64,000 nucleotides of DNA from the NCBI RefSeq assembly GCF_005780165.1, contig NZ_VAUV01000006.1:1-64000 (forward strand), given 5' to 3'. The position numbers and the translations under genes were made by a program. Positions 34,002 to 40,936 of this stretch are shown here, one piece after another. Positions within the stretch are counted from its first letter, which is position 1. Each line of letters begins with the position of its first letter. Source of the stretch: Phragmitibacter flavus. GTDB taxonomy: Bacteria; Verrucomicrobiota; Verrucomicrobiia; Verrucomicrobiales; Verrucomicrobiaceae. The notes beneath the pieces are model-generated. The model was not told the DNA's origin. It saw nothing but the letters and a program-made list of their open reading frames with translations, and made no database searches.

Positions 34002-36007
34002 TCCTCATGCTCGGCACAGCGCTGGGCCAAACTCCTTCCCCAACTCCGGCTCCTGCCGTCCGTCCTATTCCCCCTCCCGGCATCGAAGTCCCCCAGGCTG
34101 ACAAAGACACCCTTAAAAAAGGCCTCGAAGAACTCCAGCAACTCATCGACCAGGCACGCAAAGCCCAGGCCAAACACCCGCAGCTCAACGACCTGCTCCC
34201 TGACATCCAGATCTTCCACAAATCCGTCGACTGGGCCCTCGCCGGCAACGAATTTTTCAAACCCGAAGACATCAAAGCCGCCCACGAACAAATCGCCGAA
34301 GGCAAAAAACGTGCCCTCGCTTTCAAAGACGGTCAAAACCCATGGACTACCCAAAAAGGTTTCGTCGTCCGCGCCTATCAATCCAAAATCGACGGCTCCA
34401 TTCAACCGTATGGCATGAGCATTCCCGCTAACTACAACGGAGCCAAGTCCCGACTCGACTTCTGGCTTCGTGGCCGTGCCGAAAAAGCCACCGAGCTCGG
34501 CTTCCTCGACGACCGCAGCAAACGCCCCGGTCCCATCAATCCCGCCAACGTCCTCGTTCTCCATCCCTACGGTCGCTACTGCTGCGCCAACAAAATGGCC
34601 GGCGAAACCGACCTCTTCGAAGCCTACGCCCACGCCAAAAAATTCTACCACTTCGACGAAAACCGGCTCAACATCCGCGGCTTCAGCATGGGCGGAGCCG
34701 CCACCTGGCAGTTCGCCACCCACTTCCCCTCCTTCTGGTGCGCCGCCACCCCCGGAGCCGGATTTTCTGAAACCCCCGAGTTCCTCAAACTCACCCCTGA
34801 ACAACTCGCCGCCACCCCTTCGTATCAGAAAAAACTCTGGCACCTCTACAACGCCAGCGACTACGCCCTCAACCTCTCCAACGTCCCCACCATCGCCTAC
34901 AGCGGAGAAATCGACGGACAAAAGCAGGCCGCCGACGTCATGTCGCGCGAAATGCAGAAGGAAAATCTCGATCTCCTTCACCTCATCGGACCAAAAACCG
35001 CCCACAAAATCCATCCCGACAGCCTCGCTGAAATCGAAAGCCGCCTCACCGACATCACCGCCAAAGGTCGCGACCGCGCCCCACGCAATCTCAGCTTCAC
35101 CACCTTCTCCCTCCGTTACCATCAATCCCACTGGATCACTCTCGACGGCCTCAAGGAACACTGGCAACGCGCCCGCGTCGACGCCCAGATCCCGCACAAC
35201 CTCAACACCGGCATCGACATCAAAACCGAAAACATCACTGCCCTAACCATTGACTTCGCCCCAGGCCAGTGCCCGCTCGACCTCTTCGTCGCGCCCACCA
35301 TCATCATCGACGGCACCTCCCTCAAAGCCGGTCGCATCAAATCCGACCGCTCCTTCAAAGTGAGCCTCCAGCAGCGCGACGGCGTCTGGCAAAAAGCCGA
35401 CATCACCTCGCCCGACACCACCCCCACCCTCAGCAAAAACCACGGCCTGCAAGGTCCCATCGATGACGCCTTCTGGAGCTCGTTCGTCTTCGTCACCCCC
35501 ACCGGCCAGCCCACCCATCCCGCCCCCGGCGAATGGGTCACCAGCGAACTCCAGCGCGCCATCCGCGAATGGCGCAAACAGTTCCGTGGCGATGCCCCGC
35601 AGATTGCAGACACCGACCTCAAGGACGAACACATCGTCAACAGCAACCTCATCCTCTGGGGTGATCCTTCCAGCAACGCCATCATCAAAAAAATCGCGGA
35701 CAAACTGCCCGTCAAATGGACCGAGAAAGGCATCGTCCTCAACGGCAAAACCTACGCCAAAGATCAGCACGTCCCCGTCGTCATCTTCCCCAACCCGCTC
35801 AACCCTGCTCGTTATGTGGTGCTCAACAGCAGCTTCACCTACCGGGAAGAAGACTATCTTAACAACGCCCGCCAGGTGCCAAAACTCCCCGATTGGGCCG
35901 TCGTCAATCTCAGCGAAAAACCCGATGCCACCAAGCCCGGCAAGATTGTCGATGCAGGCTTCTTCGATGAACAATGGAAGTATAAATCCGCCAACGAAAA
36001 TCCCTGA
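33977..36007 (+). CDS. Secreted alpha/beta hydrolase (prolyl oligopeptidase-like)
   Basis: A 676-residue exported protein. The true start is the ATG at 33977 (signal peptide LTLLSLILMLGTALGQ); the longer open frame lies in folA. A Pro-rich segment and a helical N-terminal part precede an alpha/beta hydrolase region (about residues 130-370) with the nucleophile elbow RGFSMGGAATW (Ser near 239). Candidate Asp and His lie in YSGEIDGQKQ and TAHKIHPDS. A beta-rich C-terminal part follows (about 380-676: NLILWGDPSSNAII, HVPVVIFPNPLNPARYVVLN). The layout matches large secreted esterase/peptidase-like proteins frequent in Planctomycetes and Verrucomicrobia. The substrate is unknown; polysaccharide esters or peptides are possible. 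Confidence 0.82.
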   Translation: MRLTLLSLILMLGTALGQTPSPTPAPAVRPIPPPGIEVPQADKDTLKKGLEELQQLIDQARKAQAKHPQLNDLLPDIQIFHKSVDWALAGNEFFKPEDIKAAHEQIAEGKKRALAFKDGQNPWTTQKGFVVRAYQSKIDGSIQPYGMSIPANYNGAKSRLDFWLRGRAEKATELGFLDDRSKRPGPINPANVLVLHPYGRYCCANKMAGETDLFEAYAHAKKFYHFDENRLNIRGFSMGGAATWQFATHFPSFWCAATPGAGFSETPEFLKLTPEQLAATPSYQKKLWHLYNASDYALNLSNVPTIAYSGEIDGQKQAADVMSREMQKENLDLLHLIGPKTAHKIHPDSLAEIESRLTDITAKGRDRAPRNLSFTTFSLRYHQSHWITLDGLKEHWQRARVDAQIPHNLNTGIDIKTENITALTIDFAPGQCPLDLFVAPTIIIDGTSLKAGRIKSDRSFKVSLQQRDGVWQKADITSPDTTPTLSKNHGLQGPIDDAFWSSFVFVTPTGQPTHPAPGEWVTSELQRAIREWRKQFRGDAPQIADTDLKDEHIVNSNLILWGDPSSNAIIKKIADKLPVKWTEKGIVLNGKTYAKDQHVPVVIFPNPLNPARYVVLNSSFTYREEDYLNNARQVPKLPDWAVVNLSEKPDATKPGKIVDAGFFDEQWKYKSANENP

Positions 36008-36093
36008 TTTCCACCTTAAGTTCCCCGTGCTTGCTTCCACCGTTGATTCGCACTACTCTCACCACAAATTAAAGACCCGCATTCACTTCCCTG

Positions 36094-38136
36094 ATGCCCC
36101 GACAGATCAAGTTCACCTGCCTTAATTGCGGCACCAAGCTCGCGGTGCCGCAACAAATGGCGGGCGTCAGCGACAACTGCCCCAAGTGCGGAGAAATCGT
36201 CACCTCCCCCACCCTGGAAGTGTGGCAGGCATCCCTTGCCGCCGCCCAAAAGCCAGCCCCAGATCCAGCTCCGGCTTTGCCGCCACCAGACGCCACCAGT
36301 AAGCCTGCCGCTGCATGGAGCGCCGCCGAACTCGCCGACGCCCTTAACCCACCAGCGCCAGCACCGGCACCAGCTTCGCATCCACCATCAGCACCAGCAC
36401 CAGTTCCCACTCCGGTTGAAGCAGAAGAGGCATCAATTCCTGAGCAGGAACCTGACGGGCTAACTTCAGGCGATCCCTCTTTGCTAAGCCGCATGTTGAG
36501 TGGTCCCAAAGTCAGCGAGAAAACCCTCTCCCCCATTTCACTCCGTCAGTCTCCCCTCGCACCGACAGCTCCCGATCCAGCATTGGCTTCTCCGCGTGTC
36601 GACTCATCTTCCGACGACACCGCTGAAGAGCCCGTTGATGACGCCTCCGAAGAGTCTGACTCAACGGACACAGACGCCCCCTATCAATCTCCCCACGCGC
36701 CCGGCATGGGCGAGATTCTCGCCGCCGTCAGCGCCACTCCCGAACGGGAAAACCGCACCTACCGCTCCACCCCGTTTTTGAGCGGACCGGAAATCAGCCA
36801 ATCCCGACCCAAACGCCGCAGCGGACCGGGAAAACTGTTCATCGCCATCCTCTACTTCCTGGCCTTTGACCTCATCATGCTGGTCATCTTCCGCAAACAG
36901 GTCGTCGAGTTCTGGCACGACAACATTGCGCGCACCAGACACACCTCACCAGCGGCTCTCCCTCAAACCACTCCACCGGTTCCGCCCCCGACATCCCCCG
37001 AATCAGCCCCACCACCGGCTGAATCACCGGAGCCATCTGCGGAAGAACCAGCCACAACTCCAAATCCAACCGCCGAAGCCGCCCCCGTTCCCCAGGCCAT
37101 TCCCATCACCGAAGAACAACTGGCAAAATTGCCCGGTTCCAGCATCGGCATCCCGCCAGCCAGCCCGGCACCAACTTCCGCACCACCTCCAGTTCCCGCC
37201 CCAGCCCCAGCCCCATCCAGCGCCGACGCTCCGTTTGCCGTCTCCGATGCGTGGGTGTTTGGTCCACCAGCCTCTGCTGCCACCACCACAACAACAACAA
37301 CACCAGCGGTCGCAAACCCAGAAAAACCTCTCCCGCTCGAGGCCGACGCCCCCATCGGCGGGCTGCCTCCGCCTCCACCGGACATGGCCCTTCCCAACGG
37401 TCCACTCCCCGGGTCGCCCACTCCAGCCCCTCAGCCGGCTCCTGCTGCAACCTCTTTCGCCAATGTCTCCTCCCCCGGCACCAACCGCATCCCGCCTGAG
37501 GCCAAAAGCGCTTTCGATGCCATCAGCTCTTTCCTCAACGCACCCGACTGGAAAACCCGCGCCAAGTTCAGCATGCAAGCCGACAAGCTGACCGCTGCCA
37601 TGGCCAAACATGCGCAGGAATATGGCGACGGACCCATCGCAGTTGATCGCATCGAATTCGTCGAGCGTCACACCAAAACCCCCGGTTCCACCCCCTACTG
37701 CATGTTTGAGCTGCAAGGCAGCAAACTCCCCCACCGCGTGCTCGCCCTGGTCATCCAACCGGATGACGGTCCCGTCCTCGTCGACTGGGAAGCATTCATG
37801 GAATTTCGCCATGATTACCTCCTCAAATTCCTCGAAACCCAGGGTGCTCCCAATCAGCAATTCCGCGTCATGCTGCGCCGCAAACATTACTTCGACAAGG
37901 ACGTTCCCGGCATCGACAGCAAAGAAAGCTATCAAATCACCCAGCCCAACCTGGTCAACAAATACGAGGGCCACGTTTTTGTCCAAAAAGACACCCCGCT
38001 CAGCACCAAGCTCGGCACCCAACTTGGTTGGGGGATGGACATGCCCGTCATCGTGGAACTTGCCTGGAAGACCAACAAAAAACACCATTGGGTCGAAATC
38101 GTTTCCATTCCCCACTACGGCTGGCGAAATTCCTGA
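36094..38136 (+). CDS. Zinc-ribbon, Pro/Ala-rich single-pass membrane protein
   Basis: A 680-residue protein of unknown function. An N-terminal zinc ribbon CLNCGTKLAVP ... CPKCGEIV (two CxxC knuckles, about residues 9-33) precedes a long low-complexity region rich in Pro, Ala and Ser (about 45-210). A transmembrane helix (about 250-268, LFIAILYFLAFDLIMLVIF) and a second Pro/Ala/Thr-rich tract (about 285-465) lead to a folded C-terminal domain (about 470-680) with FVERHTKTPGSTPYCMFELQ and MLRRKHYFDKDVPG. The layout, with a cytoplasmic ribbon and a periplasmic domain on a flexible stalk, is seen in other verrucomicrobial proteins whose roles are not established. The ATG follows an A-rich stretch without a clear ribosome-binding site. 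Confidence 0.75.
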   Translation: MPRQIKFTCLNCGTKLAVPQQMAGVSDNCPKCGEIVTSPTLEVWQASLAAAQKPAPDPAPALPPPDATSKPAAAWSAAELADALNPPAPAPAPASHPPSAPAPVPTPVEAEEASIPEQEPDGLTSGDPSLLSRMLSGPKVSEKTLSPISLRQSPLAPTAPDPALASPRVDSSSDDTAEEPVDDASEESDSTDTDAPYQSPHAPGMGEILAAVSATPERENRTYRSTPFLSGPEISQSRPKRRSGPGKLFIAILYFLAFDLIMLVIFRKQVVEFWHDNIARTRHTSPAALPQTTPPVPPPTSPESAPPPAESPEPSAEEPATTPNPTAEAAPVPQAIPITEEQLAKLPGSSIGIPPASPAPTSAPPPVPAPAPAPSSADAPFAVSDAWVFGPPASAATTTTTTTPAVANPEKPLPLEADAPIGGLPPPPPDMALPNGPLPGSPTPAPQPAPAATSFANVSSPGTNRIPPEAKSAFDAISSFLNAPDWKTRAKFSMQADKLTAAMAKHAQEYGDGPIAVDRIEFVERHTKTPGSTPYCMFELQGSKLPHRVLALVIQPDDGPVLVDWEAFMEFRHDYLLKFLETQGAPNQQFRVMLRRKHYFDKDVPGIDSKESYQITQPNLVNKYEGHVFVQKDTPLSTKLGTQLGWGMDMPVIVELAWKTNKKHHWVEIVSIPHYGWRNS

Positions 38137-38214
38137 GCCACTCCGCCGCGAATGAAGCGAGCGCTTTACGAAAAGCCCCACCTGGGCTATCTTGAAGATC
38201 GTATCTATATCTAA

Positions 38215-39027
38215 ATGTCATCCATTCTTCTGATCATCGGAATATTGGTATTCTCCTGGGGATGCCGCAGTTTCCAAAACCGTTACGTCAACAAAGCCGG
38301 TTGGCTCGCTCTTCTGGCGGCCACTTATCTGGGCGGCTATTTCTTCAGCAATAGCCACATCGGTGGTGCCACCGCCCTTGCCATGTGGTTGATCTTTCCC
38401 TGGCTGGGTATCGTGACCCGGGTCCGCAAACTTCGTTTTCCAATTCGCCATGAGCTGAAACACCGGTTCCCACCGCCCAAAGACATTTTTCCAGACCTCG
38501 ACGAAATCACCGACGAAGTCGAAGAAGCCGGTTTCGAAAAAACCGATGATGCCGGCTGGAAATGGGAGTCTGCCGACCACTTTGTGCGTCTCTTTTATCA
38601 CGCCGACAAAAAACTGCAGGCCAACATCAGTGTCTCGCAGCAGGACGGATTCGTGTTCTCCTACGCCAGCCTCACCACCCGCACCGCTGATGGTCATAGC
38701 TTCGTGACTACCAACTATCCGTTCAGCTTCACGATGAAGACTGCTCCCTTGCAGCAGATCAATCGTTCGGAAGATGCCGACAGCTTTGAGGAAATGCTCT
38801 CCTCCCACGATGAATTTCTCGACTCACTCGCCATCAATTCCGAGCGCATCAGCGTCCAGGATCCCGAACTGCTTCCCACCACCGTTTCGCAGGAACTTAG
38901 TCAGCAAATCGACCACAACCTTCTCACCGGCGTGATTGTCCGGCTCGACGAACACCACTTCCGCTACTCATGGCGCGGTTGCGTGTTCTTGTGGCTGCAG
39001 ATGGTCAAGGACATGATCCGGGTGTAG
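38215..39027 (+). CDS. Membrane protein, unknown function
   Basis: A 270-residue protein. Three hydrophobic segments occupy the N-terminal third (ILLIIGILVFSWGC at about 4-17; WLALLAATYLGGYFF at about 30-44; GATALAMWLIFPWLGIV at about 51-67). A soluble, charged domain follows from about residue 80 (KDIFPDLDEITDEVEEAGFE, WKWESADHFVRLFYHADKKL), with features of a mixed alpha/beta fold. The first segment contains a Cys (WGCRS), but its position does not make a good lipobox. I recognise no family. It is preceded by 78 bases with no obvious signal and followed by a 201-base gap containing a perfect palindrome. Confidence 0.7.
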   Translation: MSSILLIIGILVFSWGCRSFQNRYVNKAGWLALLAATYLGGYFFSNSHIGGATALAMWLIFPWLGIVTRVRKLRFPIRHELKHRFPPPKDIFPDLDEITDEVEEAGFEKTDDAGWKWESADHFVRLFYHADKKLQANISVSQQDGFVFSYASLTTRTADGHSFVTTNYPFSFTMKTAPLQQINRSEDADSFEEMLSSHDEFLDSLAINSERISVQDPELLPTTVSQELSQQIDHNLLTGVIVRLDEHHFRYSWRGCVFLWLQMVKDMIRV

Positions 39028-39061
39028 TTCGCTCAGTAGTTCTCTCTGCCAACTGCCGAAG

Positions 39062-39078
39062 ACGTTGCCGGGCAACGT
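39062..39078. repeat. Perfect 17-base palindrome in an intergenic gap
   Basis: ACGTTGCC-G-GGCAACGT is a perfect inverted repeat with 8-base arms and a single central base. It lies 34 bases after the membrane-protein gene and about 150 bases before the DUF1428 gene. Arms this close suit a dimeric regulator better than an RNA hairpin. No other copy was noticed in the window. Confidence 0.6.
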
Positions 39079-39228
39079 GGCGTCATGGTGCCCGCTCGAT
39101 AGGAACCACAGCCCCTACGCGCGACTGCCTGTCCAAATCACAAAAAAAGTCCAGCCCGTGTCCTCAACACTCCACTTCATTCGTCATGTCTAGGTAAGTC
39201 CCCATTCAAACTTAACCCACCTACTCAT

Positions 39229-39591
39229 ATGTCCAAATACGTCGACGGATTCGTGCTCACTGTTCCCAAGAAAAATCTCGAAGGTTATAAAATCATGGCC
39301 ACCAAGGCCAGCGTCGTGTGGAAAGACCACGGCGCCCTCGAATATCGTGAATGTGTCGGCGAAGACATGACGCCCGAAGGCGTGCTGCCCTTCCCCACCC
39401 TCACCAATCTCAAGGAGGATGAAGTGGTGGTCTTTGCCTACATCGTTTATAATTCCCGCGAACACCGCGACGAAGTTAACGCCAAAGTCATGGCCGACCC
39501 ACGCATCAAAGAATCCTGCGATCCGGAAAAGATGCCCTTCGATTGTTCCAAAATGGCCTACGGCGGCTTTCAAACCATCGTCGAAAGCTGA
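39229..39591 (+). CDS. DUF1428 domain protein
   Basis: A 120-residue cytoplasmic protein of the DUF1428 family (dimeric alpha/beta barrel, ABM-like fold). The N-terminus MSKYVDGFVLTVPKKNLEGY and the block WKDHGALEYRECVGED are the conserved signatures, followed by KLKEDEVVVFAYIVYNSRE-like strands and a C-terminal RIKESCDPEKMPFDCSKMAY. The function is unknown; members often lie beside SRPBCC (AHSA1-like) and glyoxalase-type genes of PhnB or YciI style, as here. It ends with a strong terminator, so it is probably transcribed alone. Confidence 0.9.
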   Translation: MSKYVDGFVLTVPKKNLEGYKIMATKASVVWKDHGALEYRECVGEDMTPEGVLPFPTLTNLKEDEVVVFAYIVYNSREHRDEVNAKVMADPRIKESCDPEKMPFDCSKMAYGGFQTIVES

Positions 39592-39633
39592 TCGGGATTG
39601 ACTCGCCTTCCCCACTTCATCTTTGTTGCATTC

Positions 39634-39669
39634 AGCGACCAGCCCCCAACCGGGTTGGTCGCTTTTTTT
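39634..39669 (+). terminator. Rho-independent terminator after the DUF1428 gene
   Basis: AGCGACCA (39634-39641) pairs with TGGTCGCT (39656-39663); the stem extends inward to 12 pairs with one G-T, and seven consecutive T bases follow. Confidence 0.9.
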
Positions 39670-39824
39670 ATCGTCGACCATTTCCAAAAAATCCTTCCGG
39701 CTTGTCCTTTGTTATCAAACCCGTTCGTCGTCTCCGCAGATAGAGAGCAATGGACTCATCCAAAAGATATCCAACGCCATACTCCACCACTCCACCCACT
39801 TCCAAACCAAGAACCCCTCTCCCC

Positions 39825-40391
39825 ATGCCATTGAGCACCGCGCAACTCAGCCAGCAACTGCTTCCCGGCGGACTCCACTTCACCCTCACGCGTGAGTTCG
39901 CCGCCCCCAAACAACTTTTGTGGAAGCTTTACACGGAAGCCGATCACCTCGCTCACTGGTGGAGTCCGAAGAATGAGAAGACCACCATTGTCGAACTCGA
40001 TCTCCACCGCAGCGGCGCTTTCCGATTCGAAAGGCAATCTCCTGAACGACAAACGCCATGGTCCAAATGGATCTACCTCGACATCCAACCAATGAAGCTA
40101 TTGACCTACTTCCAGTCATTCACCGATGCCCATGGCAAAACCATCCGCTCCCCCGAGAACCCCAAGTGGCCCATGGAAATGTATGGCACCATCACCTTCG
40201 AAGCCAGTCCACCGCTACATCACACCATCATCACCCACACCCTCGCCCCCTGGAACGCCAGTGAACAGGAACATCAAACTTTCAATCAGGCCCGCCTCAA
40301 CATGAAATCGGCCTTTCAGAAATCCTGGGACCAACTCGAAACCTATCTCACCCAACTTACTATCAACAATAACAACACATCATCACCATGA
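39825..40391 (+). CDS. SRPBCC (AHSA1-like) protein
   Basis: A 188-residue START/Bet v1-fold protein of the AHSA1 group. Motifs are LTREFAAPKQLLWKLYTEAD (about residues 22-41), LAHWWSPKN, GAFRFERQSPERQ and a C-terminal helix NMKSAFQKSWDQLETYL. The frame opens at 39750, but the ATG at 39825 matches the usual family start. Such proteins bind hydrophobic ligands or act as Hsp90 activator-like domains; no specific ligand can be inferred. It overlaps a second SRPBCC gene by four bases (ATGA), so they form a translationally coupled pair. Confidence 0.85.
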   Translation: MPLSTAQLSQQLLPGGLHFTLTREFAAPKQLLWKLYTEADHLAHWWSPKNEKTTIVELDLHRSGAFRFERQSPERQTPWSKWIYLDIQPMKLLTYFQSFTDAHGKTIRSPENPKWPMEMYGTITFEASPPLHHTIITHTLAPWNASEQEHQTFNQARLNMKSAFQKSWDQLETYLTQLTINNNNTSSP

Positions 40392-40921
40392 TCATCAAAA
40401 TACTCATCGGCCTCGTCATCGTCCTGGTCATTCTGGCCATCGTCATCGCCCTTCAGCCTGCCGATTTCCGGGTCACCCGCAGCGCCACCATGGCGGCTCC
40501 ACCAGAAGGAGTCTTCGAGCAGGTCGACGACCTGAAAAAATGGGAAGCCTGGTCCCCTTGGGCCAAAATGGATGCCACCATGAAACAAACCTATGAGGGC
40601 CCCGCCACCGGCGTTGGAGCCATCTCGCGCTGGACCGGGAACGCTCAAGTGGGTGAAGGAAGCATGACCATCACCGAAAGCCGCCCAAACGAACTGGTTG
40701 GTCTCAAACTGCAATTCTTGAAACCTTTCGTCGCCACCAACGAGGTGCAATTCACCTTCAAACCCGAGGGCGATCAAACCCTTGTCACTTGGGACATGAC
40801 CGGCACCAACAACTTCATGGCCAAAGGTTTCAACCTGATCATGAACATGGAAAAAATGTGTGGCGACCAGTTCAACCAGGGCCTCGCATCAATGAAGTCC
40901 ATCGTGGAAACCCGACCCTGA
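40388..40921 (+). CDS. Membrane-anchored SRPBCC/polyketide-cyclase-like protein
   Basis: A 177-residue protein with an N-terminal anchor (ILIGLVIVLVILAIVIAL, residues 4-21) and an SRPBCC domain (about 30-175): FRVTRSATMAAPPEGVFEQV, WEAWSPWAKMDATMKQTYEG and GAISRWTGNAQVGEGSM are the standard family blocks. The start overlaps the AHSA1-like gene by ATGA. The anchor places the domain at the membrane face, perhaps handling lipid-like molecules, though this is an inference. It is convergent with the repeat-protein gene that ends at 40937, 16 bases away. Confidence 0.88.
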   Translation: MIIKILIGLVIVLVILAIVIALQPADFRVTRSATMAAPPEGVFEQVDDLKKWEAWSPWAKMDATMKQTYEGPATGVGAISRWTGNAQVGEGSMTITESRPNELVGLKLQFLKPFVATNEVQFTFKPEGDQTLVTWDMTGTNNFMAKGFNLIMNMEKMCGDQFNQGLASMKSIVETRP

Positions 40922-40936
40922 TCCAGTCCCCGGAAG

